A stretch of 61,988 bases of DNA from Lentisphaerota bacterium. GTDB taxonomy: Bacteria; Verrucomicrobiota; Lentisphaeria; Victivallales; Victivallaceae. The position numbers were made by a program, and so were the translations under genes. Shown here one piece after another: positions 17,927 to 26,433 of the stretch (its first letter is position 1; each line of letters opens with the position of its first letter). The stretch spans positions 1 through 61,988 of the forward strand of contig SUWB01000013.1 of assembly GCA_015061745.1 (NCBI GenBank), written 5' to 3'. The notes beneath the pieces were generated by a model. The model made no database searches. It worked only from the letters and a program-made list of their open reading frames with translations, and was not told the DNA's origin.

Positions 17927-18040
17927 ATTCCGGTAACAGGAACACTTGTCATTGAAGCCGAAAAGAGTTATGGACATTACTGCTGCTCTGCAGCTTGAGT
18001 CTCCGGAAAAAAGTGTGCCGGTATTTTCAGATTTCCCCTC
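17927..18040 (+). pseudogene. Decayed 114-bp copy of the 3' part of the PL26-like lyase gene
   Basis: These 114 bases align end to end with 10275-10388 inside the lyase gene, with about ten substitutions and two single-base indels: an added A in the GAAAAGAG run and one A fewer in the GAAAAAAG run. The indels break the frame. The last stretch (from CTGCAGCTTGAGTCTCCGG to TTTCCCCTC) is almost identical. The relic ends exactly at the stop codon of the converging secretin-like gene. It is what remains of a second lyase gene that once lay here, or a recombination footprint. Confidence 0.85.
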
Positions 18041-19523
18041 ACTTGCGCTTGCTGTCGATCAGATATTGACGGTAGCCGTAAGAGTTGCTTTTTCCGGCAC
18101 CTGCCAAATCATCTTCGATGCTTTTGATCAATTCTGCTTTGTGATCGGCTTTTTCAGCAGGGAGGACTTCTGCAACGACCAACAGCTGAGAACGCTTGGT
18201 CGCTTCGGTTTCTGTCGAAAATATCCAGCCGAGCACAGGAATGTCTTTCAGAATGGGAAGTCCTCCGGAAACTTGCATAACGCTTCGTTTTTCAATGCCG
18301 CCTATAACCAGTTTTGTTCCGGCATTGGCGATCATAAATTCGGTGTCAATTTCAGCACCTTGCTGTATTCTCGGTGAGCCGTCAGAGGTATAGCCGATCA
18401 GTGAGGAGTTGTTGATCTTTACTTTGAGTTTTGTGGCTTGAGTATTGATGACCGGAGTCATCTTGAGTGAAAAGCCGAATTTTTCTGTTGCCTCAAGGTT
18501 GATCGTATTTCCACGCTTTATATCTGCTCTTGATGCAGCGGGTGTGGATTTGGCTGCAAAACATTGAGTGAATTTTTCGATTTTACCTTCTGAATTATTA
18601 CCGATGGTAACTTCGGAAGTATGCAGAACTTTTGCTTTGCCTTTGCTGGTCAGAAAGTCGATATATTTTGTGTTCCATTTGGGGTTGAACTGAAAATAAG
18701 TTGTTTTGTTCCAATCAGCTCCGTTAAAAAGTTCAAATCCCTTGTAGTTTTTGGAAAATCTGCCGCCGGCACTGAAAAGGTCGATACCTTCATTATTTTT
18801 CCACGCCTGAAAATCCAGTCCCAGTTTCGTATCATTTTCAGCATAAAGTTCATAAACCGTGATCCTGGCACGAACAGCCGGTTCGGCCTGATCATATTTT
18901 TTAAGCACATCCATAATATTCTGTTTTGAGAAAGGGGCTGTATTAAAGAAAATCAGATTAAGTTCCGGATCTTCCATCAATACATCATTACCGCCAACAT
19001 TATTCATAGCTTCATTGTACCTGTATGCTCCCACATTTTTCACCATTTCCATCAGATCTTCTGAAGAACGGTATCTTGGTGTATAAACATAGGTCTGCCG
19101 CCCGGAACTTGAGACCAGTTTGGGTTTATCCAATTCCCGTACAATGGAATTAAATCCCTGCGCTCCGGGCGTATCTTCAAAGCGGTAATCTTCCGCAGAG
19201 ATCAGCAGCAATGCACTGCCGTCAGCGTATTTCACAGCTTCCACATTGGTGTTATTTTCATTGACCTTACGGGTTTGAACGATAGAACGGATATAGGAAC
19301 GCAGTTCATAGGGATCAGTATGTTTGATTTCGTACGCTTTGGTGATCACATTGGGATCGGCATTGTCTCGTACAAAATGGACGACGTCAGTATCGGCCTT
19401 GACTGCAACATTGAGTCGGGCATCAATGCGGCTGTTTGCATAGGGGGCAGCGGGTTCTCCGGCAAAGGCGACAAAACTGCTCAACAATGTTGCCGCCAGA
19501 AAATATCTTGAATTGTATTTCAT
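18039..19523 (-). CDS. Secretin-like outer-membrane protein, paralogue 2
   Basis: A 494-residue protein with a signal peptide (about 1-21). N-terminal repeats (TKAYEIKHTDPYELRSYIRSIV; LLLISAEDYRF) look like the N-domains of GspD/PilQ-type secretins. The C-terminal part has the secretin signature region: GTKLVIGGIEKRS, then GGLPILKDIPVLGWIFSTE and LLVVAEVLP. It lies 23 nt downstream of a second secretin-like gene of similar design, so the pair is cotranscribed. No GspE/GspF, pilus or type III partners are adjacent. It might form a hetero-oligomeric pore with its paralogue; that is inference. Its stop codon overlaps the lyase relic. Confidence 0.75.
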   Translation of the reverse strand: MKYNSRYFLAATLLSSFVAFAGEPAAPYANSRIDARLNVAVKADTDVVHFVRDNADPNVITKAYEIKHTDPYELRSYIRSIVQTRKVNENNTNVEAVKYADGSALLLISAEDYRFEDTPGAQGFNSIVRELDKPKLVSSSGRQTYVYTPRYRSSEDLMEMVKNVGAYRYNEAMNNVGGNDVLMEDPELNLIFFNTAPFSKQNIMDVLKKYDQAEPAVRARITVYELYAENDTKLGLDFQAWKNNEGIDLFSAGGRFSKNYKGFELFNGADWNKTTYFQFNPKWNTKYIDFLTSKGKAKVLHTSEVTIGNNSEGKIEKFTQCFAAKSTPAASRADIKRGNTINLEATEKFGFSLKMTPVINTQATKLKVKINNSSLIGYTSDGSPRIQQGAEIDTEFMIANAGTKLVIGGIEKRSVMQVSGGLPILKDIPVLGWIFSTETEATKRSQLLVVAEVLPAEKADHKAELIKSIEDDLAGAGKSNSYGYRQYLIDSKRK

Positions 19524-19546
19524 AATTTCACCAATCTTTCTTTCAA

Positions 19547-20920
19547 TTATTTGCTTGCAAGTTTATCAAATTCTGCGACAGTTCCGGGAGTCATATTTTC
19601 GTTGAACACCACAGGGACGGCACGAACGGTAACAAAGAAACGGTTGACCTCGGTATGGGTGGTCGTTGTGCCGAAAATATATTTAAGAACCGGGATTTCG
19701 CAAAGAAAGGGAACTCCGATGGTCTGTTCCACATCGCTTGTGCGGTTCCAGGAGGCAAGGAGATATTCTTTGTTGAAGTCGATGACTGTTTGTGCAGTAA
19801 CTGTTTCTTTTTCCGTCAATTCGATACCGAGATTGTTTCGTTCGACCACATTGCTGTTGGTGATCTCGCATTGAAAATTGACACACCCATTCACACCTGC
19901 AGTAATGACCGGATTGAAAACTGAAGCCGTCAGAGCAGAATCCCCACCCACAGCAACAGCGGAAGCGTGGTATTCATCTTTAGTGATATTCTGGTATTCC
20001 GGAGCAAAGTTCACTTTGAATTCACGGTTACGGTTGTTCGTGATAATCATACTGGCGGTACTGCTGACAGAGGCTTTCCCGTTCTGCTGCAAAAGGCGGA
20101 GGAAACTTAAATCAAATGCCGGTGCCGTGTAAAATCCTCCAAAGCCCCAGGTCGTATTTCCGAGAATTTCAGCTCCGGAGCCCAGCAGTCCAACAAGTTT
20201 TTCCGCTGTCCGGACATTAAGGGCATTGTATCCGGCACCAAAAAGATCGAGCCCGGGGCCGTTTTTCCACGCCAGATAATCAATACCGATATCTTGAAGA
20301 TCACTGTCACGCACCTGATAGACTTTCATTTCAAGCCGTACTTGCGGAATTGGTTTATCCAGCCAGGCAAGCTTTGCTTTAATATCATCTACAGTTGCAG
20401 GAGTATCCTTGAAGTAAAACATATTACGTTTGCTGTCAAAGCGTACATCGCTGTCAGCTTCTCCGCTGGAAACTTCACCTTTAACAATAATATCAACCAT
20501 TCTTTGTACAGCCCGGAAACGGGGCTGGTAGACCCCGTAAGCAATACCGTCACCGGTAATATTGGAAGCCTTGGCAACCTTTGCCGGACGGTCAAGAGCG
20601 GCAATAAGTTTATTAACGTGTTCAATCATATCTGCACCAGTTGAAACAATGAGCATCTGACGATTGCGTTCAGTGTCTTCAACAGTGGAAACATTGGATT
20701 CTTCGCAATAACGTACAACCGCACTGCGGATGAATGGGGCTATATCTGCCGCCCTGGTATGTTTTAAGGTGTAAATTTTTGATGCCATATTTTTTTGAGC
20801 ATCATCTTCTATAAAAGTGATTTTCTGTACTTTTTCTTCGGCCTTACCTGCAAAAGGCAAGCTGATTGCACCTGCAGCTGCCAGTATGGCAACGCATCTG
20901 TGAATGTTCCTATTCATCAT
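19547..20920 (-). CDS. Secretin-like outer-membrane protein, paralogue 1
   Basis: A 457-residue protein with a signal peptide (about 1-27). Its N-domain MASKIYTLKHTRAADIAPFIRSAVVRYCEE and LIVSTGADMIEHVNKLIAALDRP is a clear secretin N-type repeat. The C-terminal TIGVPFLCEIPVLKYIFGTTTTHTEVNRFFVTVRAVPVVF corresponds to the secretin VPFLGDIPVLGxLF end. It is first in a two-gene unit with the neighbouring paralogue. A second ATG at 20917 is equally possible from the AGGAG site. Both proteins share YLAWKNGPGLDLFGAG/FQAWKNNEGIDLFSAG, which shows that they arose by duplication. Confidence 0.75.
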   Translation of the reverse strand: MMNRNIHRCVAILAAAGAISLPFAGKAEEKVQKITFIEDDAQKNMASKIYTLKHTRAADIAPFIRSAVVRYCEESNVSTVEDTERNRQMLIVSTGADMIEHVNKLIAALDRPAKVAKASNITGDGIAYGVYQPRFRAVQRMVDIIVKGEVSSGEADSDVRFDSKRNMFYFKDTPATVDDIKAKLAWLDKPIPQVRLEMKVYQVRDSDLQDIGIDYLAWKNGPGLDLFGAGYNALNVRTAEKLVGLLGSGAEILGNTTWGFGGFYTAPAFDLSFLRLLQQNGKASVSSTASMIITNNRNREFKVNFAPEYQNITKDEYHASAVAVGGDSALTASVFNPVITAGVNGCVNFQCEITNSNVVERNNLGIELTEKETVTAQTVIDFNKEYLLASWNRTSDVEQTIGVPFLCEIPVLKYIFGTTTTHTEVNRFFVTVRAVPVVFNENMTPGTVAEFDKLASK

Positions 20921-21034
20921 TTTCTCCTGTTGGTATTTTTTATTGCTGCTGTATTTATTATTTGGATTACTTCAATTTCCAGTTGATCAGAATTTTATCA
21001 TTTTCCCTCCTGCGCAAATGTGCTGACATACAAA

Positions 21035-21048
21035 TTAGTCTTACCTAA
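21035..21048. promoter_or_regulatory. DtxR-like iron box (TTAG-N6-CTAA), site A
   Basis: TTAG-TCTTAC-CTAA. It matches the half-site layout of the two boxes upstream of feoA (23575-23588, 23684-23697). It lies 115 bp upstream of the first secretin-like gene and 85 bp past the feoB stop, so it could control the secretin-like pair. No clear -35/-10 of the common type was found around it. Confidence 0.4.
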
Positions 21049-21059
21049 CTTTTTTGTGA

Positions 21060-21116
21060 TTAAAAACCGGGGGGGCTCACAAGCAACTGTTCATTTACTC
21101 ATAAGCCTCCCCGTTC
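21060..21116 (-). terminator. Terminator of the feoAB operon
   Basis: On the minus strand an imperfect G/C-rich stem (CGGGGAGGCT with AGCCCCCCCG) spans a loop of about 30 nt and is followed by TTTTTAATC. It begins 17 nt after the feoB stop codon. Confidence 0.65.
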
Positions 21117-21132
21117 AGGGAGAGCATATGGC

Positions 21133-23259
21133 TCAAAGCATTTTTGTTCCGATTTGCAATATTGTCCCGAGCTGAAAGACAATCAGAGTGGAAACATAGG
21201 CCAATGCGAACAATGCTCCTGCTTCAACAAACGCCGTTTTCCAGGAATTCAACTCCCGCTTGATGATTGCCAGAGTTGCCAGACAGGGAATGGAAAGCAA
21301 ACAAAAGAGCATTATACAGAATGCCTGCAGCGGAGTGTAATGTTTCACCAGCTTCTGCCGCAAACCTTCAGATTCTTCATCCGCTTCCCCCTCGGCATAC
21401 AGAATTCCCATTTGAGCCACAAAAACCTCTTTTGCCGCCAACGCTCCGATAGATGCCGTAGTTATTTTCCAGTCAAAGCCGATAGGGGCAAAGAAGGGTT
21501 CAAGAGCCTTGCCCACTCTGCCGGAAATGGTGTATTCCAGTTTTTCAGAAAGTTTAGCATTTTCAAGAGCAGATGTGTCGCAACCTGCTTTCTGCACTTC
21601 CGAGATTTTTTTATCGTAATCAACAGAAAATTCTTTCTTTTCCGGATAGGTATTGCAGATGTAAAGTATGATACTGGTAAGCAAAATGATCGTACCTGCT
21701 TTCTGCAAATACATCCGTCCACGATCCCACATATGGAGCATCAAACTTTTGAAACTCGGTACACGGTAGGGCGGCAATTCCATCAAATAGACTTCGCCCT
21801 CACCTTTGAAAAGCGTGGACTTCATAATTCGGGCAGCAATCAATGCCACCAAAACGCCGATGATATAAATCATCCACATAGTAAATGCCTGATACTGTTT
21901 GGCAAAAAAAGCCGGAATGATGAGGGCATAAATCGGCAGTCTTGCTCCGCAACTCATAAATGGCAGTACCATAATGGTGATTTTCCGGTCACGTTCCGAC
22001 TCAATGGTTCTTGTTGCCATAATCGCAGGAACGGCACAGCCGAAGCCAAGTACCAGCGGAACAAAAGATTTGCCCTGAAGTCCGAATTTCCGCATAATGC
22101 CGTCCATAACAAAGGCGGCACGGGACATATAACCGGACTCCTCCAGAATAGCGATCGCAAAGAAAAGAAAGAGGATGTTAGGCAGAAACACAATCACTCC
22201 GCCCACCCCGGCAATAATGCCGTCAATAACCATACTGCGGACAAAGGGCAGTTTTTCCGGATTCCAAACATCGCCGACAACTCCGCCGAACCAGCCGAAG
22301 AAATCTTCAATATACCCCATCAGCGGATCCGCGCAGATAAAAGTAAACCAGAACGTAGCGTACATAATTGCAAGAAACAGCGGAAATCCCAAAAACTTAT
22401 TGGTGATAACCTTGTCGATTTTATCGGAGATTTCCCGGCGTTTTTCCTGACTGAAAGATATTGCATTATGGCACGCTCCGGAAAGCATCGCATAGCGGCG
22501 GTCTGCCATAAAGGTATCCGCAACGATTGCGTGTTTGTTTTTAAGATGCAGAATTTGAGCATCCACCTCTTCCCAGACGGACTTCATCGCCTCAATTTTC
22601 ATCGCGCTGGAATCTTTTTCCAGTAATTTAATGGCAAAAAAGCGGGAGGGGATGTGATTGTATTTTTCAATATTCAGAGCGTCGATTTTTTCGGCAACGG
22701 CATTGATCGCATCGTCAAAATCTGCACCGTAAGAGAGCATCGGCATCCCGTGGTCGTCCAATTTTGCCAATGCTTCGACCATTTTATCTTTAAGTGACTG
22801 CACGCCGCGAGAGGTGTTGCCGACAGTTTGGGCAATCGGAGCTCCGAAATATTTTTCCAGCTTGGGAATATCAAATTTCAATCCTTTTTTCCGGGCATCA
22901 TCGCTCATATTGAAACACAGAAGCATAGGGATATGAAGCTCGGCAAGCTGTGTGGTCAGATAAAGACTCCGCTGCAGGATGGTGGAGTCGACCACGTTCA
23001 CGATCAAGTCAATACCTTTTTTCGTCAGTTCCTCAAAAACGACCGCTTCTTCCGGCGAAGAACTGGAAAGAGAATACACTCCCGGCAGGTCGATCAACTC
23101 TATTTCCATATCATTCAAAGTGAATGAACCGGATTTACTTTCCACGGTCACTCCGGGATAATTGCCGACGTGCTGCCTTGTACCGGTAAGAGCATTAAAA
23201 ATACAGGTTTTGCCGCAATTTGGATTACCGGCAAGGACAATGCGGAATTTCTTACTCAT
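21133..23259 (-). CDS. feoB: Ferrous iron transport protein B
   Basis: A 708-residue FeoB. The cytoplasmic G-domain has G1 GNPNCGKT (11-18), G3 DLPG (57-60) and G4 NMSD (117-120). The GDI helical region follows, then a membrane part with the two gate motifs FVPLVLGFGCAVPAIMATRTI and FMSCGARLPIYAL. It moves Fe2+ across the inner membrane. The start is taken at ATG 23259, which overlaps the feoA stop in ATGAGTAA, a standard coupled arrangement. DtxR-like boxes at the operon promoter point to repression by iron. Confidence 0.97.
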   Translation of the reverse strand: MSKKFRIVLAGNPNCGKTCIFNALTGTRQHVGNYPGVTVESKSGSFTLNDMEIELIDLPGVYSLSSSSPEEAVVFEELTKKGIDLIVNVVDSTILQRSLYLTTQLAELHIPMLLCFNMSDDARKKGLKFDIPKLEKYFGAPIAQTVGNTSRGVQSLKDKMVEALAKLDDHGMPMLSYGADFDDAINAVAEKIDALNIEKYNHIPSRFFAIKLLEKDSSAMKIEAMKSVWEEVDAQILHLKNKHAIVADTFMADRRYAMLSGACHNAISFSQEKRREISDKIDKVITNKFLGFPLFLAIMYATFWFTFICADPLMGYIEDFFGWFGGVVGDVWNPEKLPFVRSMVIDGIIAGVGGVIVFLPNILFLFFAIAILEESGYMSRAAFVMDGIMRKFGLQGKSFVPLVLGFGCAVPAIMATRTIESERDRKITIMVLPFMSCGARLPIYALIIPAFFAKQYQAFTMWMIYIIGVLVALIAARIMKSTLFKGEGEVYLMELPPYRVPSFKSLMLHMWDRGRMYLQKAGTIILLTSIILYICNTYPEKKEFSVDYDKKISEVQKAGCDTSALENAKLSEKLEYTISGRVGKALEPFFAPIGFDWKITTASIGALAAKEVFVAQMGILYAEGEADEESEGLRQKLVKHYTPLQAFCIMLFCLLSIPCLATLAIIKRELNSWKTAFVEAGALFALAYVSTLIVFQLGTILQIGTKML

Positions 23260-23536
23260 TGACTGACGCCTCCGTTTTTTCAATCACAATACAGGCGGCA
23301 TCGTCTTTGTGCAACGCCATACTTGTTTCCAGCACCCTGACCCGGATCAAACCGCCGAAAGGGGCGTGCGCCTCGATAAGCAATTCCGTTCCGGGAACGA
23401 TCCCCACATCTGCCAATTTTTTCCGTCCCCGGGATTCAGGCAAGATCCCGACAATAGTTGCTTTTGTCCCGATAGGCAGTTCTGCTAAAGAAACTTTTGC
23501 TTCTGCCGGTCCGCTGCTGCAGCACTGATCTTTCAT
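23252..23536 (-). CDS. feoA: Ferrous iron transport protein A
   Basis: A 94-residue SH3-like FeoA domain: VSLAELPIGTKATIVGI, then RGRKKLADVGIVPGTELLIEAHAPFGGLIRVRV and MALHKDDAACIVIE, the normal core. It has a short Cys-containing N-terminal extension, KDQCCSSG. ATG 23536 has AGGAG at 8-nt spacing. FeoA is a small cytoplasmic accessory that docks on FeoB. It is first gene of feoAB. Confidence 0.95.
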   Translation of the reverse strand: MKDQCCSSGPAEAKVSLAELPIGTKATIVGILPESRGRKKLADVGIVPGTELLIEAHAPFGGLIRVRVLETSMALHKDDAACIVIEKTEASVNE

Positions 23537-23574
23537 AAATTTTTCTCCTTTTATAATCAAATTGCTTCAATTAA

Positions 23575-23588
23575 TTAGAAAAGCCTAA
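23575..23588. promoter_or_regulatory. DtxR-like iron box (TTAG-N6-CTAA), site B
   Basis: TTAG-AAAAGC-CTAA, extended to a 6-bp inverted repeat AATTAG / CTAATT (23573-23590). It lies in the 5' untranslated part of feoA, downstream of the -10. Same spacing as sites A and C. Confidence 0.6.
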
Positions 23589-23652
23589 TTAGAGATTCAA
23601 AAAAATCTGCACGAAACCGAAAACATCTTTTCAGTTCCTGTGCTTATCTCTT

Positions 23653-23682
23653 ATAATATATCACACAACTGCCAATATTCAA
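23653..23682 (-). promoter_or_regulatory. Promoter of feoAB
   Basis: On the minus strand -35 TTGAAT (23682-23677), a 16-bp spacer and -10 TATATTAT (23660-23653). It is bracketed by iron boxes B and C. Confidence 0.75.
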
Positions 23683-23683
23683 G

Positions 23684-23697
23684 TTAGTTTTAACTAA
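23684..23697. promoter_or_regulatory. DtxR-like iron box (TTAG-N6-CTAA), site C
   Basis: TTAG-TTTTAA-CTAA, directly upstream of the feoAB -35. The TTAG-N6-CTAA layout equals the left 14 bases of the known DtxR/IdeR consensus (TTAGGTTAGGCTAA). No DtxR-family gene is in the window. The site also lies in the 311-bp region shared with the divergent aconitase gene. Confidence 0.6.
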
Positions 23698-23847
23698 TTT
23701 TTAATGATTTTTTGCTCCCCAACCAAAAAAACAACAGCACACCGATCGACAATTATAAATTTTTTTCACAAATTATGTGGAAAAAACCGTTCTGCTGTGC
23801 TATTTTATGTAAAATCATCAAATCTTAATACAGGAGAAAGTCTGATT

Positions 23848-25785
23848 ATGGCACGCGGTACGTTGGTACAAAAGATCATTGAAGCCCATTATATTTCAGG
23901 TTCCCGGGTTCCCGGCGAACCTGTTGCGATCAAAATCGACCAGACTTTGACCCAGGATGCCACCGGCACTATGGCTTATCTGGAACTTGAAGCAATGGGG
24001 ATTCCTCAAGTCAAAACAGAACTTTCAGTTTCATACGTTGACCACAATATGATGCAGAACGGCCCCGAAAACCGCAACGATCACCTCTATCTGCAAAGCG
24101 TCGGAGCCAACAAGGGTGTCATCTTTTCTCCTCCCGGCAACGGTATCTGCCACCAGCTTCATCTGGAACGTTTCGGTATTCCCGGAAAAACGCTGATCGG
24201 TTCCGACTCCCACACCCCCACAGGCGGCGGTATCGGTATGATGGCCATCGGTGCGGGCGGCCTTGACGTGGCTCTGGCTATGGCGGGCAAACCTTTCCGC
24301 ATCCCCTACCCCAAAGTGGTGGGTGTCAAATTGACCAACCGTTTGCGCCCCTTTTGTGCCGCCAAAGATGTGATATTGAAACTTCTTTCCATTCTGAGCA
24401 CCAAAGGCAATGTGGGAACGATCGTTGAATACTTCGGTGACGGTGTCGCCACACTGCCTGTCCCCCAGCGTGCCACTATTACCAATATGGGGGCTGAACT
24501 GGGTGTCACCACCAGTGTATTCCCCTCTGATGAAGCAACCAGAGAATTTCTGAAACTCCAGAAGCGTGAAAGCACCTATGTTCCTCTTGCCGCCGATCCC
24601 GATGCTGAATATGACAGGGTCATTGAAATCGACCTTGCACAGATTGTTCCTATGGCGGCCTGTCCTTCATCTCCGGACAATATCAAAACCGTTGCCGAAC
24701 TGGCGGGGATCCCCGTAGATCAGGTGCTCATCGGCAGCTGTACCAACGGCGGATACCGTGACCTTGCCACTGTTGCCGCAATGCTCAAAGGCAAGCACAT
24801 CAGCGATAACGTAACTCTCGGAATCGCTCCCGGCAGCCGCCAGACTTTGGAAATGCTCGCCCGCAACGGTATGCTGGCCGACCTGGTCGCTGCCGGAGCC
24901 CGTATCCTTGAAGTGGGATGCGGCCCCTGTATCGGACAGGGACAGAGCCCTGCCGACGGAACTGTGACTCTGCGTACTTTCAACCGGAACTTTGCGGGCC
25001 GTTCCGGAACCAAAGGGGATCAATCCTATCTTGTGAGCCCCGAAACCGCCGCAGCCACCGCCTTGACAGGTGTTTTCACCGATCCTGCCGCAGCGGGACT
25101 TGAAGTACCGGTTTTCACTGAGCCTGAAAGTTACTTTATTGACGATGCCTATTTCAAGCAGCCCAAAGCCGGGACTGAAATCATCCGCAAGCCCACCATT
25201 GGCGAGCCCCCTTCAAATACGGCTCTGCCCGAAAATCTGGACGGTGTGGCGGTCATCAAAGTTGGCGACAAGATCACCACTGACCATATTATGCCTGCCG
25301 GAGTCCATTTGAAACTGCGGAGCAATATCCCTGCTTATTCAAAGGTGGTCTTTGAATGTTTCACCCAGCCCGGGAAACCCTCTTTTGCTGAACGTGCCGC
25401 CGCTGTCCGGGATGCCGGAAAAGCCGGTATCATCATCGGCCGGGACAGCTATGGTCAGGGTTCCAGCCGGGAACACGCAGCCATCTGTCCTATGTATCTG
25501 GGCGTCAAGGCGGTTGCGGCTCTTGCCATTGAACGGATCCACCGTGCCAATCTGGTGAACTTCGGCATTATTCCTATGATCTTTGATGACGCAGCAGATT
25601 ATGATGCCATTGAAGAAAACGATGCCCTCTTCTTTGCCGCCATCCGCGAACAGATCAAGACAGGAAACTCCCTGACTGCTGAACTGCGCAAGGCTGACGG
25701 AAGTATCAAAACGATCAAGTTCACCGCCCTTCTTTCAGAAGCCGACAAACTGACCATTCTCGCAGGCGGAACACTGAATCAATAA
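23848..25785 (+). CDS. Aconitate hydratase (aconitase family, short form)
   Basis: A 645-residue aconitase-superfamily dehydratase, isomerising citrate and isocitrate. The three [4Fe-4S] cysteines are visible: C298 in GSCTNGG, and C358 and C361 in GCGPCIGQGQS. Substrate-site segments SDSHTPTGGGIG (about 119-130) and the swivel-domain GRDSYGQGSSREHAA are intact. Its length and domain order fit the short bacterial aconitase (about 640 residues) rather than a LeuC/LeuD pair; homoaconitase cannot be excluded. ATG 23848 follows CAGGAGAAAG. A -10-like TATTTTAT is at 23801-23808, with a poor -35. It is divergent from feoAB and shares the iron-box region. Confidence 0.9.
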   Translation: MARGTLVQKIIEAHYISGSRVPGEPVAIKIDQTLTQDATGTMAYLELEAMGIPQVKTELSVSYVDHNMMQNGPENRNDHLYLQSVGANKGVIFSPPGNGICHQLHLERFGIPGKTLIGSDSHTPTGGGIGMMAIGAGGLDVALAMAGKPFRIPYPKVVGVKLTNRLRPFCAAKDVILKLLSILSTKGNVGTIVEYFGDGVATLPVPQRATITNMGAELGVTTSVFPSDEATREFLKLQKRESTYVPLAADPDAEYDRVIEIDLAQIVPMAACPSSPDNIKTVAELAGIPVDQVLIGSCTNGGYRDLATVAAMLKGKHISDNVTLGIAPGSRQTLEMLARNGMLADLVAAGARILEVGCGPCIGQGQSPADGTVTLRTFNRNFAGRSGTKGDQSYLVSPETAAATALTGVFTDPAAAGLEVPVFTEPESYFIDDAYFKQPKAGTEIIRKPTIGEPPSNTALPENLDGVAVIKVGDKITTDHIMPAGVHLKLRSNIPAYSKVVFECFTQPGKPSFAERAAAVRDAGKAGIIIGRDSYGQGSSREHAAICPMYLGVKAVAALAIERIHRANLVNFGIIPMIFDDAADYDAIEENDALFFAAIREQIKTGNSLTAELRKADGSIKTIKFTALLSEADKLTILAGGTLNQ

Positions 25786-26426
25786 TGAACCTCCCTGACA
25801 ACTGGCAGCGTTACCTGACAGGTTTCACCGATTTCCCCGCCCTTGCTGCAACGGTTGCAGCCGTAGAGGCAAGGCGGGAAAAGGGAACTGTTTTTCCCGC
25901 TCCTGAAGCCACCTATACGGCATTGGAACTGACCCCTCCTGAAGCGGTCCGGGTGGTCATTCTGGGGCAGGACCCCTATCACGACGACGGTCAGGCTTAC
26001 GGCCTTGCTTTTGACGTGCCTCAAGGGATCAAGGAGCCCCCTTCATTGCGGAACATCAAAAAGGAGTTCCGCAACGATCTCAAGCGGGAACCGGGTTCTT
26101 TGCGGAGCTGGGCCGAACACGGTGTTCTGCTTCTCAATGCCGTATTGACGGTAGATGCCCATAACCCCGGCAGTCACGCTAAATTGGGCTGGGAACGTTT
26201 CACCGACTCAATTATCAAAGCGGTAAGTACACAAAACCCGGGGGCTGTTTTCATTCTCTGGGGAGCATTTGCCATAAAAAAAGCTGCCCTTGTAGACAGC
26301 TCGAAACATTTGATCCTCACGTCAGTGCACCCCTCCCCTCTTTCCGCTTCACGGGGATTTTTCGGCAGTTGCCCTTTCAGTAAGACAGAAACCTTTTTTC
26401 AAGGCTCCTGGCACTGGCCGGAATAA
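25785..26426 (+). CDS. ung: Uracil-DNA glycosylase, family 1
   Basis: A 213-residue Ung. The water-activating motif GQDPYHDDGQAYGLAF (61-76; catalytic Asp63) and the Leu-loop motif HPSPLSASRGFFG (about 183-195) are intact, as is LLNAVLTV. It removes uracil from DNA in base-excision repair. Its ATG overlaps the last base of the aconitase stop (TAATG), so it is translationally coupled to that gene. A second, unrelated UDG (family 4) is at 35154-36023. Confidence 0.96.
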   Translation: MNLPDNWQRYLTGFTDFPALAATVAAVEARREKGTVFPAPEATYTALELTPPEAVRVVILGQDPYHDDGQAYGLAFDVPQGIKEPPSLRNIKKEFRNDLKREPGSLRSWAEHGVLLLNAVLTVDAHNPGSHAKLGWERFTDSIIKAVSTQNPGAVFILWGAFAIKKAALVDSSKHLILTSVHPSPLSASRGFFGSCPFSKTETFFQGSWHWPE

Positions 26427-26433
26427 GCAGCAG

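Noticed and set aside
21154-22626. A 490-codon open frame on the plus strand opposite feoB
   Set aside because: It lies wholly inside feoB, has no ribosome-binding site and its translation is a His/Cys/Arg/Ser-rich shadow with no family resemblance.
23801-23808. TATTTTAT as a full promoter for the aconitase gene
   Set aside because: No TTGnnn lies at 16-18 bp. It is mentioned with the gene but not called as a promoter.
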